From Halieaceae bacterium (GTDB lineage Bacteria > Pseudomonadota > Gammaproteobacteria > Pseudomonadales > Halieaceae), in assembly GCA_902520195.1 (NCBI GenBank), contig CABYND010000004.1:1-64000 (forward strand): a stretch of DNA of 64,000 bases. Reading direction: 5' to 3'. The position numbers and the translations under genes are program-made. The notes beneath the pieces were generated by a model. It ran no database searches. It was given only the letters and a program-made list of their open reading frames with translations, and was not told the DNA's origin. Below are positions 17,769 to 27,339 of the stretch, in pieces (the stretch's first letter is position 1; each line of letters begins with the position of its first letter).

Positions 17769-19244
17769 ATGAATAAACTTCGGCAGGAGTGGTTCTCTAA
17801 TATCCGCAGCGATTTGCTGGCGGGTCTGGTGGTGGCATTAGCGCTCATCCCCGAGGCCATCGCATTCTCCATCATCGCCGGTGTCGACCCCCGGGTCGGG
17901 CTCTATGCCTCTTTCTGTATTGCGGTTGTGATCGCCTTTGCGGGGGGTCGCGCCGGCATGATTTCTGCTGCCACGGGTGCCATGGCGCTATTGATGGTGA
18001 CACTCGTGAGAGAGCATGGTCTTGAGTACCTATTCGCCGCCACAATCCTCACCGGCATCCTGCAGATTATTGCGGGGTGGATTCGCCTCGGTGAACTGAT
18101 GCGGTTTGTCTCGCGCTCAGTGGTAACCGGCTTTGTGAATGCGCTGGCGATCCTTATCTTCATGGCCCAGCTGCCGGAGCTCATCAATGCGCCTTACGCG
18201 GTGTATGTGATGGTGGCTGCCGGGCTGGGCATCATCTACGGCTTGCCGTTTATCACGCGAGTGGTGCCGTCTCCTCTGGTGGCGATTGTATTGCTCACTG
18301 CTGTGTCGATTTATTTTGGTATCGATGTGCGTACGGTAGGCGATATGGGTGATCTGCCCTCAACGCTGCCCGTATTTTTGGTCCCTGATATCCCGCTCAA
18401 TCTAGAGACGCTGGAGATCATCTTTCCCTACGCCATGACATTAATGGTCGTCGGTCTGCTGGAATCACTGATGACCGCCACCATCGTCGACGACCTGACC
18501 GACACCACCAGCAACAAAAGCCGTGAATGCATGGGGCAGGGCGTGGCCAACATTGCCAGTGGCTTCCTTGGCGGGATGGCGGGCTGCGCGATGATCGGGC
18601 AATCAGTCATTAACGTGAAATCGGGTGGCCGCGGCCGGCTGTCCACGCTGAGCGCCGGTATTTTCTTGTTGCTGCTACTCCTGTTCTTCAGCGATTGGGT
18701 CCGTCAGATTCCTATGGCGGCGCTGGTGGCCGTGATGATCATGGTGTCGATTGGCACCTTTAACTGGGACTCCATTCGCAACCTCCGCACACATCCCCCG
18801 AGCTCCAGTGTGGTGATGGTAGTCACGGTGGCTGTGACTGTCTCTACACATGATCTCGCTCAAGGCGTGTTGTCGGGAGTACTGCTTTCCGGCTTCTTCT
18901 TCGCCCAGAAGGTGGGTCGTATTTTGGTGATTCGGTCCCAGTCTGAGGACGAAGGTCGCGTTCGCACTTACACCGTGTTGGGCCAAGTGTTCTTTGCTAG
19001 CGCCGATCGGTTTGCCCAATCTTTCGACTTCAAAGAGGTGATCGACACCGTGCGGATCGACGTGAGCCGCGCCCACTTTTGGGATATCACCGCAGTTAGT
19101 GCGCTGGATAAGGTGGTGCTGAAGTTTCGTCGTGAGGGCGCAGACGTCGAGGTGATTGGTCTCAATGAGGCCAGCGCGACCATGGTGGATCGCTTCGGTT
19201 TGCACGACAAGGAAGGAGCGGAAGATTTGCTCCTGCCCCAGTAG
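17769..19244 (+). CDS. SulP-family anion transporter with STAS domain
   Basis: A 491-residue inner-membrane transporter. The first 370 residues hold about 10-12 hydrophobic segments, with the SulP signature region near the start ([20 protein letters not shown]). The last 100 residues form a STAS domain ([20 protein letters not shown]). SulP proteins carry sulfate, bicarbonate or dicarboxylates, driven by sodium or protons; the anion cannot be read here. ATG 17769 is preferred since the hydrophobic protein begins there; the frame upstream is not convincing. The universal stress protein gene begins 10 bases after its stop, a pairing seen for other SulP genes. Confidence 0.92.
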   Translation: MNKLRQEWFSNIRSDLLAGLVVALALIPEAIAFSIIAGVDPRVGLYASFCIAVVIAFAGGRAGMISAATGAMALLMVTLVREHGLEYLFAATILTGILQIIAGWIRLGELMRFVSRSVVTGFVNALAILIFMAQLPELINAPYAVYVMVAAGLGIIYGLPFITRVVPSPLVAIVLLTAVSIYFGIDVRTVGDMGDLPSTLPVFLVPDIPLNLETLEIIFPYAMTLMVVGLLESLMTATIVDDLTDTTSNKSRECMGQGVANIASGFLGGMAGCAMIGQSVINVKSGGRGRLSTLSAGIFLLLLLLFFSDWVRQIPMAALVAVMIMVSIGTFNWDSIRNLRTHPPSSSVVMVVTVAVTVSTHDLAQGVLSGVLLSGFFFAQKVGRILVIRSQSEDEGRVRTYTVLGQVFFASADRFAQSFDFKEVIDTVRIDVSRAHFWDITAVSALDKVVLKFRREGADVEVIGLNEASATMVDRFGLHDKEGAEDLLLPQ

Positions 19245-19253
19245 GCATCAGCG

Positions 19254-20120
19254 ATGAAACAGCCCAAAAAGGTCCTCGCTTGCGTTGATCAGTCGCCCTA
19301 CGCCGATTACGTGGCTGACTACAGCGCCTGGGCCGCGCAGCGATTTTCACTGCCGCTTGAGCTGCTGCACATTATCGACCGGCATCAGGAAACAGCGACC
19401 AGCGACGACCACAGCGGTGCTATTGGTTTTGATGCGCAGGAGAATTTGCTCAACCGCCTGACGGAGGAAGAGGGGGAGCGTTCGCGGGCGATCCGGGAGC
19501 AAGGGCGACTCTTTCTCAACGATTTGAAGCTGCGGTGCGAGCAACGCGAGGGCATGGCGGTTGATGTCCGGCAACGCTACGGGCAGTTGCTGGAGACGCT
19601 CGACCAGCAGCAGCAGGACGTTGCGCTCTATGTATTAGGCCGTCGCGGCAAGTCGGCCACCCAGACCCAGCGCGACCTGGGGCGGCACGTTGAGAGCATC
19701 AGCCGCAAGATTCGCAGACCTATCCTGACCGTCGCCAACGCGTTCTCCGAGCCAAAAAGTTTGTTGGTGGCTTATGACGGCAAGCGTATGACGCGCAACT
19801 GTATCAGCATGCTGGCTGCCAACCCCACCCTGACGGACTTACCCGTGCACGTGGTCATGTCGGGTAAACAGAATGGTGAGGTAGACAAGCACTTAGCGTG
19901 GGCGAACAGCACCTTGGCAAAAAGCGGGTTCGAGGTGGAGACGGCCTATCTGCCTGGGGATCCGGAGCAACAGATCACGCAGGCCATCGCTGACCGGGAA
20001 ATCGACATGCTGGTAATGGGCGCTTATAGCCGCTCACCGTTGAAGAGCCTGTTTCTCGGCAGTAAAACTAACGACCTGCTTCGTGCCTCGAAGGTGCCTA
20101 CCGTAACCGTGCATCTGTAG
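19254..20120 (+). CDS. tandem universal stress protein
   Basis: A 288-residue protein with two UspA domains. The first begins KVLACVDQSPYADYVADY and includes LGRRGKS; the second begins KSLLVAYDGKRMTRNC and ends with the nucleotide-binding G-2x-G-9x-G-(S/T)-like stretch MGAYSRSPLKSLFLGSKTN. Such proteins bind ATP or AMP and adjust stress or transport behaviour. It lies 10 bases after the SulP gene and is almost certainly in the same transcript, so it may regulate that transporter. Confidence 0.9.
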   Translation: MKQPKKVLACVDQSPYADYVADYSAWAAQRFSLPLELLHIIDRHQETATSDDHSGAIGFDAQENLLNRLTEEEGERSRAIREQGRLFLNDLKLRCEQREGMAVDVRQRYGQLLETLDQQQQDVALYVLGRRGKSATQTQRDLGRHVESISRKIRRPILTVANAFSEPKSLLVAYDGKRMTRNCISMLAANPTLTDLPVHVVMSGKQNGEVDKHLAWANSTLAKSGFEVETAYLPGDPEQQITQAIADREIDMLVMGAYSRSPLKSLFLGSKTNDLLRASKVPTVTVHL

Positions 20121-20299
20121 GGGACAGTTCTCTTTGAGAAGCCAGTTGCTGGACTTTCTATAGGCTTCTCATGGTAGAGGCATCTGCTGGTTATAGTAGG
20201 GGCATATACTAGGACTCCGCTTTCTAGCGTAACTCTGGTTTTCAGGATACGTCACTTCTTCAGAGCGTATCCGTAGAAGTGCTTTGGTGATTAAATCGC
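20121..20299. repeat. intergenic inverted repeats between convergent genes
   Basis: The gap holds an 8-base perfect inverted repeat GAGAAGCC (20136-20143) / GGCTTCTC (20163-20170) with a 19-base loop. It is placed where a terminator for the SulP-Usp transcript would be, but no T run follows. A weaker TAGTA/TACTA repeat is at about 20196-20211. No gene is seen. Confidence 0.4.
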
Positions 20300-20740
20300 C
20301 TAGCTCGCCGCTCTCAGTAACTTGAAAAATGCCCACTGGCTGCTTAGCCAGCCACTGTGTTTCGGCAGGTCGTCGTCGATATCAGCGGTGCGGGTGCCAT
20401 AAAACACGTGCATGACGCTCGGTGGTAGCGCGCTGGGGTCGACAAAATTCTGTGTCGAGATAAATGCATACCCTTTGTCCCCCTCACCCATCTTCGCCAT
20501 CACGGGTTTGTGGCAGGCATCGCAAATGCCGCGGTCAATCGCGATAAAGCGTTTGTACTTGCCGTAGGTGGTCGCCTGCTCGGGGAGGGTCATAGCAGGT
20601 AATTTAAACAAGGTCACGTCTGCAAAAGGCGCCTGATATTTATCCTGACAGATCGTGCAGTGGCAGAAGAAGCGAACGATAGGCTCACCCTGAGCCGAGA
20701 ATTGATTGGTGCCGCAGGGGCACTGGCAGGCGTGTTCCAA
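20300..20740 (-). CDS. GFA / CENP-V domain zinc protein
   Basis: A 146-residue protein of the Gfa family (glutathione-dependent formaldehyde-activating enzyme fold). Zinc-binding cysteines are arranged as CQCPCG, FFCHCTICQ and CDACHKPV. The start is TTG at 20740 with GAGGAG about 11 bases upstream; no ATG fits. The catalytic role of Gfa toward formaldehyde is disputed, and many relatives have unknown jobs. It is of interest here because demethylases and amine oxidases nearby could release formaldehyde. It is downstream of, and in the same direction as, the spermidine-dehydrogenase-like gene, 66 bases away. Confidence 0.8.
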   Translation of the reverse strand: MEHACQCPCGTNQFSAQGEPIVRFFCHCTICQDKYQAPFADVTLFKLPAMTLPEQATTYGKYKRFIAIDRGICDACHKPVMAKMGEGDKGYAFISTQNFVDPSALPPSVMHVFYGTRTADIDDDLPKHSGWLSSQWAFFKLLRAAS

Positions 20741-20805
20741 TCTAATTTTAACTCCTCGGTCTCTTGGGGAGGGTCACCTCTAACACTGTCAGTCTGTCAC
20801 ATTCC

Positions 20806-22713
20806 TTAAGTGACTTCTTCGAGCTCGTTGACTGCTCGGTAGGCCTGATCAATGGCGACGTGAGTATAGGCGGAGGCGCCCGCATCTGAGTTGGCGATTG
20901 TGACGGAACCAATTGGCTTTCGAGCAATTTCATGTGGCGCCTCACCGGGCCGCCACTCAGGGTCCCACAGCTGCATGTATTCATAGGAATAGCCGTGTGG
21001 CCATCTATTCACTGTGATTGCCAGAATATCTTCTGACACGTCGAAGCCCGCAGGGCCCAATAAGCCGTCAAGTACCGTCCGCACCTCGCGCTCAAAGTCC
21101 TCAAAGCTGAGCTCGAGTAACTTCTGACGTGATCCTCTAAGCTGACTGCGCAGATCAATGGCGTCCGCGGGGGGAGAAATCGAACCCCAAAAGACAAGCG
21201 ACACGGCCTCGTCGGCAGTATCAGGGCGGTGATAGCCCCCGGTATGAAGGCCTTTGAAAAGGAACAACCTAGCGTGCAACCTACCTGGACATGCGACGCC
21301 GTCAACGCCAAGTTTGTCCAACGCTTCGCTATTGCGAAGCAGTACATTGGTCAAAATCAGAGGGAACTTAACCTGGTACTTTAGCGCGGCCTTCTGCGTG
21401 TCGGGCATGGCAGGGCACAGGTGAGGAATAATGCTGTGGTAGCAGGCCAGCACACTGTGTCGAGCCGAAACCTGTTTTAGTTCGCCTTCGGATGACGCGT
21501 AGGTCACTGAGACTCCCTGATCAGTATTTTCGACGCCGATGACCGTGGAACTAAGTCGTAGCCTTGTATTGGCACCCACTTGGTCTAATGCGGAATAATC
21601 GAAACGCGCGATGGCGACGTTGTCTGCAGTAACGTCTGGCGCCGAGTGCGGCATGAGCTTGGCCACCATGAGGCGCACCAGACTGGCATTGCCGTCTGGC
21701 CACATTGCTACTGGATATTCAAAGCTGTCCTCACCCCACTCTTCTCCGAATAAGTGTGCGCCGGGATAACCTTCCCAGATCGCCTCAGCGGCTGACAGCG
21801 CGCGCATCTCCACGCCCCAGGATCCGTGCTCTTCTTTATCAAAAAGTTGCACTGCATCTTCCGTTAAACCCCCATATTTGCGGAGAAAATCGGGGTAGCT
21901 GATGCTCGACAGCAGGTCGTCAGCTTCAGCCTTGGTCCACTCATTAAGGCGAGGGGCACTGCCGTAGAAGCGTTTTAGTGACTCTCGGCCGGCATTTGAA
22001 ATCGGGATCTTGTCGATGTCTCTTGGAGTGAGCTTTGCCGATAAGTTGAAATTGGTGACCAGGCGATTGACGCCATAGGTGGCCTCATCAAACCACATTG
22101 CCTGGCCATTGGTTGCGTCTCGCCCGTAGGCGAAGTCCATCTGTTCTCGCATGGCCTGGTAATCCACGCCATGCTCTGCCATGAACGCATTGACTGTCTC
22201 GCTGAATTTCCACCACTCAAGATTATGTGTGCCGCCAAGGGACAGCACCATGTCGCCACTCTGATGAAATTCATTGCGCTTGGCATGGCCGCCAAAGTCG
22301 TCGTGGTTCTCAAGCAACAATATTTTTGAGTCGGGCCCAAAGCGCTTTTGGTAGTAGTGCGCTGCAGCGAGCCCTGAAATACCCGCGCCTACCACAATTA
22401 AGTCGTAGTGCTCATCTGTCGCCGTAGGCTTAGGGAATTTAGCGCCGTCTCGGGCGAGCGCATGCGCAATTTCGTAGGCACCCGGGTGGGAGCCGCGCAT
22501 ACCGGTTTTGATCGGCGGGTAATCGGCTGTCTTGGTGTCTTGAGCCCCTGCGCCGACCGAAGCGCTGGCAGTTGCCACATTAGGCAACCCCAGCGCACTC
22601 GTGTGGAGTGCGGCACCTACGGTGACGGCTGCGCCCTGCACGAAATCTCGTCGCGTGATGTCGCGCCGCATGCCCAATTTTTTATCCGATGGTTTTTTCA
22701 CTGTTGCTCGCAC
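20806..22713 (-). CDS. Tat-exported spermidine-dehydrogenase-like flavoprotein
   Basis: A 635-residue FAD protein. Near the N-terminus DITRRDFVQGAAVTVGAA is a twin-arginine export signal. The FAD-binding Rossmann motif DLIVVGAGISGLAAAHYY follows, then LLLENHDDFGGHAKRNEF and a C-terminal segment IGSVTIANSDAGASAYTH that closes over the flavin. Length, leader and layout match the SpdH spermidine dehydrogenase family of Pseudomonas, which cleaves spermidine in the periplasm and passes electrons to the respiratory chain. The start is either GTG 22713 or ATG 22671; the second puts the twin arginines near residue 7. The polyamine assignment is inference from the family. Confidence 0.8.
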   Translation of the reverse strand: MRATVKKPSDKKLGMRRDITRRDFVQGAAVTVGAALHTSALGLPNVATASASVGAGAQDTKTADYPPIKTGMRGSHPGAYEIAHALARDGAKFPKPTATDEHYDLIVVGAGISGLAAAHYYQKRFGPDSKILLLENHDDFGGHAKRNEFHQSGDMVLSLGGTHNLEWWKFSETVNAFMAEHGVDYQAMREQMDFAYGRDATNGQAMWFDEATYGVNRLVTNFNLSAKLTPRDIDKIPISNAGRESLKRFYGSAPRLNEWTKAEADDLLSSISYPDFLRKYGGLTEDAVQLFDKEEHGSWGVEMRALSAAEAIWEGYPGAHLFGEEWGEDSFEYPVAMWPDGNASLVRLMVAKLMPHSAPDVTADNVAIARFDYSALDQVGANTRLRLSSTVIGVENTDQGVSVTYASSEGELKQVSARHSVLACYHSIIPHLCPAMPDTQKAALKYQVKFPLILTNVLLRNSEALDKLGVDGVACPGRLHARLFLFKGLHTGGYHRPDTADEAVSLVFWGSISPPADAIDLRSQLRGSRQKLLELSFEDFEREVRTVLDGLLGPAGFDVSEDILAITVNRWPHGYSYEYMQLWDPEWRPGEAPHEIARKPIGSVTIANSDAGASAYTHVAIDQAYRAVNELEEVT

Positions 22714-22791
22714 TCGTCAGGCTTTGGCCAAGTATGGTTGCGATCTCTGCTATGAGCACCTGACTTGGAAATCTGCAACGCGTAACAATCG

Positions 22792-22998
22792 TCATGAGTT
22801 ACGCTTTGCCTTAAGGCGGCCATGCAATAAAAAACTCATCAGCATGCCCAGCGCCAGTAGCAGCACCGACATCAACCCGCGGTAGGGCTGCTCAGGCGAC
22901 CAGCCGTCGTTTTGTGCGAGCCAAAAGTGTAGATATAGCGCGATCAGCCAGGGCAGGCTTACTGCACACCAAGCGATCAGCCGTCGCACACTATCCAT
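22792..22998 (-). CDS. small two-helix membrane protein
   Basis: A 68-residue protein with two predicted membrane helices (IAWCAVSLPWLIALYLHFWL and LMSVLLLALGMLMSFLL) separated by a short polar loop, and a basic C-terminus (GRLKAKRNS). I do not recognise the family. It lies 78 bases upstream of the spermidine-dehydrogenase-like gene in the same direction and is divergent from the heme-type membrane protein gene at 23140. It could anchor or serve the exported flavoprotein, but that is only a guess from position. The ribosome site is weak. Confidence 0.6.
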   Translation of the reverse strand: MDSVRRLIAWCAVSLPWLIALYLHFWLAQNDGWSPEQPYRGLMSVLLLALGMLMSFLLHGRLKAKRNS

Positions 22999-23139
22999 TG
23001 CAGACCGATTCTTTTGCGATCATCTGCCTTTGCGCCGCCAGTGAAATGATTGGGTGCTCATGTAACTAGTCTAACGCTTAACGCCATTGACACAATGGGG
23101 TGCTTGGCGGAGCCTGTCCCTCACGACGAGGTGAAAAAT

Positions 23140-24009
23140 ATGCTCTCCGTGTGGATCAATGGATGGCGGCTGTTCGCAGTGATAGCCGGTGTAATTACTG
23201 CTTTTATGTTGCTCCGGCTGGGATCGACAGACTTTTCATCACCTCAAGATCTCTCGGCGATGATCCAGTATTCGGTTCGATGGGCAGTGCCTTTCGTCTT
23301 TTTGGTGATCGCGACTTCAGCATTGTTCAAACTATTTCCCAGTCGCCTAACGCGGTGGTTGTTATGGAATCGGCGCTACCTCGGTCTGTGTTTTGCGGTG
23401 GCCATGGCATGGCAGGGCGCCTTTATTTTTATCGTATCTTTCTCGCATTCGGCCCATTATTACGGCGAAATCTACCTCCTGCGTGACGAGCTTGAGGGCA
23501 GTAGTGGTTACTTATTTCTCGCTGCGATGACGTTAACCTCGTTCGGGTTTTTTCGCCGGCGTATCTCCGCGGAGCAGTGGCGCTTTTTACACCTCAGCGG
23601 CGTGATTTTTCTGTGGGCTTACCCCTTCAGTGTTTATTGGTGGAATGTCTTTTATTACCAGACACAGCACTGGTTTGACTGGCTTTTTTACATGCTGGGC
23701 TACACCGCATTTGCATTGAGAATTTTGGCGTGGGGCAAGGAACGAGGTGGAGTGCCTAGTGCCGGAATACGACTGTGGATACGCGGCGGCTTGGTGCTGT
23801 TGTCTCTCGTGCTCGCGGTTTCCGGTCACGTGTGGCAGCCCGCATTATCGACCGCCTTGTTAGCGCCGCTGTGGTCTGCTGAGTTAGAGCTGTGGCTGCC
23901 TTTTTGGCCATTTGAGCCCTTCCTGCCTCTACTAGTCATGGCAGTCGGGGTTTGGACGACCACAAGTGAGACGGCTTACAACAGCTCGCTTGAGCGTGCT
24001 ACTGCGTAA
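23140..24009 (+). CDS. ferric-reductase-like membrane protein
   Basis: A 289-residue protein with about seven membrane helices. The core (NRRYLGLCFAVAMAWQGAFI, then FSHSAHYY and WRFLHLSGVIFLW) resembles the ferric-reductase transmembrane domain family, in which histidines on two helices bind heme. Here the candidate ligands are the histidines in HSAHYY and FLHLSG. No cytoplasmic FAD/NADPH domain is present. ATG 23140 is chosen since GACGAGG lies 8 bases upstream; the open frame reaches back 30 codons without conservation. Such a protein might pass electrons between quinones and periplasmic flavoproteins, which would suit the neighbouring exported dehydrogenase. That link is speculative. Confidence 0.65.
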   Translation: MLSVWINGWRLFAVIAGVITAFMLLRLGSTDFSSPQDLSAMIQYSVRWAVPFVFLVIATSALFKLFPSRLTRWLLWNRRYLGLCFAVAMAWQGAFIFIVSFSHSAHYYGEIYLLRDELEGSSGYLFLAAMTLTSFGFFRRRISAEQWRFLHLSGVIFLWAYPFSVYWWNVFYYQTQHWFDWLFYMLGYTAFALRILAWGKERGGVPSAGIRLWIRGGLVLLSLVLAVSGHVWQPALSTALLAPLWSAELELWLPFWPFEPFLPLLVMAVGVWTTTSETAYNSSLERATA

Positions 24010-24175
24010 TTAAACCCGCGCGCGCTGCAATGTTGCACGGTTGGTGGCCTATAGGATCAGTGGTCATGCCGACGACACGCTCGTTAAGGTAACAATCGAA
24101 TCGGCCTTCGGACCTGCGGTTAATTGCGCAGGTAGCGCCGCATCACATGTGATCAGGAGAGCGACAGCGAGGCAT

Positions 24176-25720
24176 ATGGCGGATCAAGAAACGATCATTA
24201 TTGGCGGTGGGCACAACGGCCTGATTTGCGCCATCGTGTTGGCGCGCGCGGGTCAGCGGGTCACGGTACTTGAGGCAGGCTCCAACTTGGGTGGCATGGC
24301 GGCTGAGCGGGAGTTTCACCCCGGTTTTAGGTCTGCGCTGGCGCAAACACTCTACGCTATGCCGCACTCTCTGATTCGAGAGCTGGATTTGACTGCGCAT
24401 GGGTTGGATTTAGCTAATGAGCCGCTTCCTATTAAACCGCTATCTATAGCTGGTACCCCGCAATCGATTACCGCCTCATCACTTGCGGGCGCAGAGGACG
24501 ACGACACAGCGGCTTATCCCAAGTATGTCGCCATGCTGGCGAAGTTTGCAGCAGCGCTGGCACCTTTCTGGGAGCGGACGATGCCCAGAGTGGGTGCAAC
24601 CGGCATGTCAGACCTGATGACGTTTGGCAAGCTGGGCCTCAAGCTTCGCCTGTTGGGCAAGCAAGATATGTTGGAGTTTTTCCGGGTTGCGACCTTACCT
24701 ATGCGCGACCTGCTCGATGAGTATTTTTCGGATGACCAGCTCAAGGCGGCCCTATGCTGGGATGCCCTGGTGGGTTCCCAACTGGCGCCTCGATCGCCCA
24801 ATCAAGCTGTCCTCACTTTGTTGAACCGGATGGCAGGGAAGGACGCTGGTCAACATGTGGTTCCCAAGGGAGGGATGCCGGGCTTGGTGCGCGCCCTTGA
24901 AAATGCTGCGGTTAAGGCGGGGGTGACCATCAGGACTGACTGCACAGTGGCGTCAGTTCGGATCGAGGGGGATGAAAATGGTCAGCGCTGCATCGGAGTT
25001 GAACTCCAAAGTGGCGAATTGCTTCTGAGCGATCGCGTGGTATCGAGTGCTGACCCACAAACGACTTTTCTGAATCTGGTTGGTGCGCGGCACCTAGAAA
25101 TTGAGTTCACCAATCGTATTCGCCGTTTGAGGAATAAGGGCTATGTCGCCAGAGTGCACCTCGCGCTATCGGGGCTGCCCGCTTTTAAGGGACTCGACTC
25201 ACCGGAAGGAAGGCTCATTATTGCGCCCACCATGGATAGCATCGAATTTGCGTGGGACGCCGCGAAGTACGGAGAGTTACCGGAGGCACCCGTGATGGAG
25301 GTGTTGATCCCTTCTCTTCAGGAGCCAAATTTGGCACCTCAGGGACAGCACGTGTTGGCGGCTAATGTGATGTATGTGCCGCATGATTTGAAGTCGGGGT
25401 GGGCGCCTGAGCACCGCGCCGCGTTGCTGAATACAGTGTTGAGTGAGCTGACACGATATGCTCCTGGCATTCAGGATCTCGTGCTCGGCAGCGAACTGCT
25501 CACGCCTCAGGATCTTGCTGCGCAGTACCGCACGACCAACGGGCATTGGCATCATTGCGAGCCTGCTATCGATCAGTTGTTGATGATGCGACCGACTTAT
25601 GAGGCCGGACAGTATGCGACCCCGATCTCTGGACTTTATTTGTGTGGTGCTGGATGCCATCCCGCTGGCGATGTGAGCGGGAATCCCGGGCGTAACGCCG
25701 CCAGGGAGATCTTGGCATGA
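24176..25720 (+). CDS. PYROXD2-type FAD oxidoreductase, paralogue 1
   Basis: A 514-residue protein of the COG1233 phytoene-desaturase-like group closest to PYROXD2. The FAD motif is ETIIIGGGHNGLICAIVLAR with LEAGSNLGGMAAEREFHPGF behind it, and the C-terminal flavin segment is CGAGCHPAGDVSGNPGRNAA. Members oxidise unknown substrates; carotenoid desaturation is unlikely because no carotenoid genes are near. ATG 24176 is chosen because the conserved Rossmann start follows at once. Its last bases overlap the next start (ATGA at 25717), so this is the first of three translationally coupled genes. It is the most divergent of the four paralogues in the window. Confidence 0.88.
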   Translation: MADQETIIIGGGHNGLICAIVLARAGQRVTVLEAGSNLGGMAAEREFHPGFRSALAQTLYAMPHSLIRELDLTAHGLDLANEPLPIKPLSIAGTPQSITASSLAGAEDDDTAAYPKYVAMLAKFAAALAPFWERTMPRVGATGMSDLMTFGKLGLKLRLLGKQDMLEFFRVATLPMRDLLDEYFSDDQLKAALCWDALVGSQLAPRSPNQAVLTLLNRMAGKDAGQHVVPKGGMPGLVRALENAAVKAGVTIRTDCTVASVRIEGDENGQRCIGVELQSGELLLSDRVVSSADPQTTFLNLVGARHLEIEFTNRIRRLRNKGYVARVHLALSGLPAFKGLDSPEGRLIIAPTMDSIEFAWDAAKYGELPEAPVMEVLIPSLQEPNLAPQGQHVLAANVMYVPHDLKSGWAPEHRAALLNTVLSELTRYAPGIQDLVLGSELLTPQDLAAQYRTTNGHWHHCEPAIDQLLMMRPTYEAGQYATPISGLYLCGAGCHPAGDVSGNPGRNAAREILA

Positions 25721-27339
25721 CGCGCTATGACGCCATCATTATCGGTGCGGGGCATAATGGTTTGACGGCCGCGGCTTACTTAGCCAAGGCAGGTTTAGAT
25801 GTCGTCGTGCTGGAAAAGAACGATTATATCGGGGGAGCTGCAGTCACTCGTGAAATGCACGAGGGCTGGTTCTACTCGAGTTGCTCCTACGTTTGCTCAA
25901 TGATGCGGCAATCGATTCATCGCGATCTGGATCTCACCCGACATGGGCTACTGTTGGTCCCTTATCTGGGCACGGTGAACTTCAGCGATCGTGGTGATCG
26001 GGTGTTAATTGACTACCCCGATGAAGAGGCCGCTTATCTAGAGCTGCGCCGTCACTCACCCCACGACGCGGACGCAATGTCTCGTTTTCAGGCTGACCTT
26101 GGCCGATATGCGCAGTTGATCCGTAAAACCTTGTTAAGGACGCCGCCAGACCCCAGCTCATTTAAGCCGCGGGACATTCAGGAGCTCCTCTGGATGGCCA
26201 AACAGTTCTGGAACCTCGGTGAACGTGAGCTGTACGAGTACATTCGTTTCTTTACGATGAGCGCGGCCGACTTTCTGCATGACTATTTTGAGGATGACTT
26301 GATCAAGGCAGCCATGGCGAGTCCCGGCATTATCGGCACAGCGCTGGGCGTTTATTCACCCGGTTCTGCGTATATTCTGCTGCATCACGTTATGGGCGAC
26401 GTAGACGGCAACGTGGGCGCTTGGGGCCTAGCCAGAGGCGGTATGGGCGCGATTTCGCGCGCCTTGGCAGGCGCATTAAAGGAGCATGGCGGCGAGATTC
26501 GTACCGAGGCGCCAGTAAACCAAATTTTGGTCAAGAACGGCGCCACGGTTGGCGTGGTGCTTGAGAACGGTGACGAGGTATTTGCCGATATCGTGGTGTC
26601 TAATCTTGACGCTAAACGGACCTTTACCAAGATTATGGACCGCGCAGACCTACCTGACGGTATTTACGAGCGTGCCAAGAACTTTAAGATTCGCGGCTCA
26701 TCCGGAAAGGTCAACATCGCCCTCTCGGGCATGCCCAAATTCACCCATGTACCTGACAATCGCTACATCAACCGTGGCGGGCAGGGTTTTACGGGTTCCA
26801 TGGAAACGATGGAGCGCGCGTACGACTGCTGGAAGCGCGGTCGGTGGTCAGATGATCCGTTCATAGAGGCAGTGATTCCCTCGGCCTGGGATCCCACTGT
26901 AGCGCCACCGGGTTGTCATTGGATGTCGACATTTATCCAGTACTGCCCGCCAAAGCTGGCCGATGGCGAGTGGACGCCCGAGAAGCGCGACGCCTTTGGT
27001 GCCACTGTCATCGACAAAATTGAACGCTACGCGCCAGGATTCAAGGATCTCGTTGTGCACGCCGAAGTGAGAACACCTCATGAAATCGAGAACGAGATTG
27101 GCCTTACCGAGGGCAATATCTTTCAGGGCGAACTCACAATAGATCAGCTGCTCTTCAATCGACCATTCCCCGGTTATGGACAGTACCGGATGCCGCTAAA
27201 GAAGATGTACATGTGCGGCTCGTCCACCCACCCCGGCGGCGGCGTCTCATCAGCGTGTGGCGCCAATGCGGCGCGGGAAATTCTGCGTGACTTACGTAAA
27301 CCCAATACGGTGCCTGAGGACGACTTCTATGACGAATAG
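25717..27339 (+). CDS. PYROXD2-type FAD oxidoreductase, paralogue 2
   Basis: A 540-residue flavoprotein with YDAIIIGAGHNGLTAAAYLA at the N-terminus, LEKNDYIGGAAVTREMHEGW, and the C-terminal CGSSTHPGGGVSSACGANAA. Full length for the PYROXD2 group. It overlaps the previous gene by four bases and the next by eleven, so the three products are made together, probably in fixed ratio or as a complex. The C-terminus (RKPNTVPEDDFYDE) runs a little beyond the family core. The neighbouring GcvT-like protein suggests oxidation coupled to one-carbon transfer; the substrate is unknown. Confidence 0.9.
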   Translation: MTRYDAIIIGAGHNGLTAAAYLAKAGLDVVVLEKNDYIGGAAVTREMHEGWFYSSCSYVCSMMRQSIHRDLDLTRHGLLLVPYLGTVNFSDRGDRVLIDYPDEEAAYLELRRHSPHDADAMSRFQADLGRYAQLIRKTLLRTPPDPSSFKPRDIQELLWMAKQFWNLGERELYEYIRFFTMSAADFLHDYFEDDLIKAAMASPGIIGTALGVYSPGSAYILLHHVMGDVDGNVGAWGLARGGMGAISRALAGALKEHGGEIRTEAPVNQILVKNGATVGVVLENGDEVFADIVVSNLDAKRTFTKIMDRADLPDGIYERAKNFKIRGSSGKVNIALSGMPKFTHVPDNRYINRGGQGFTGSMETMERAYDCWKRGRWSDDPFIEAVIPSAWDPTVAPPGCHWMSTFIQYCPPKLADGEWTPEKRDAFGATVIDKIERYAPGFKDLVVHAEVRTPHEIENEIGLTEGNIFQGELTIDQLLFNRPFPGYGQYRMPLKKMYMCGSSTHPGGGVSSACGANAAREILRDLRKPNTVPEDDFYDE

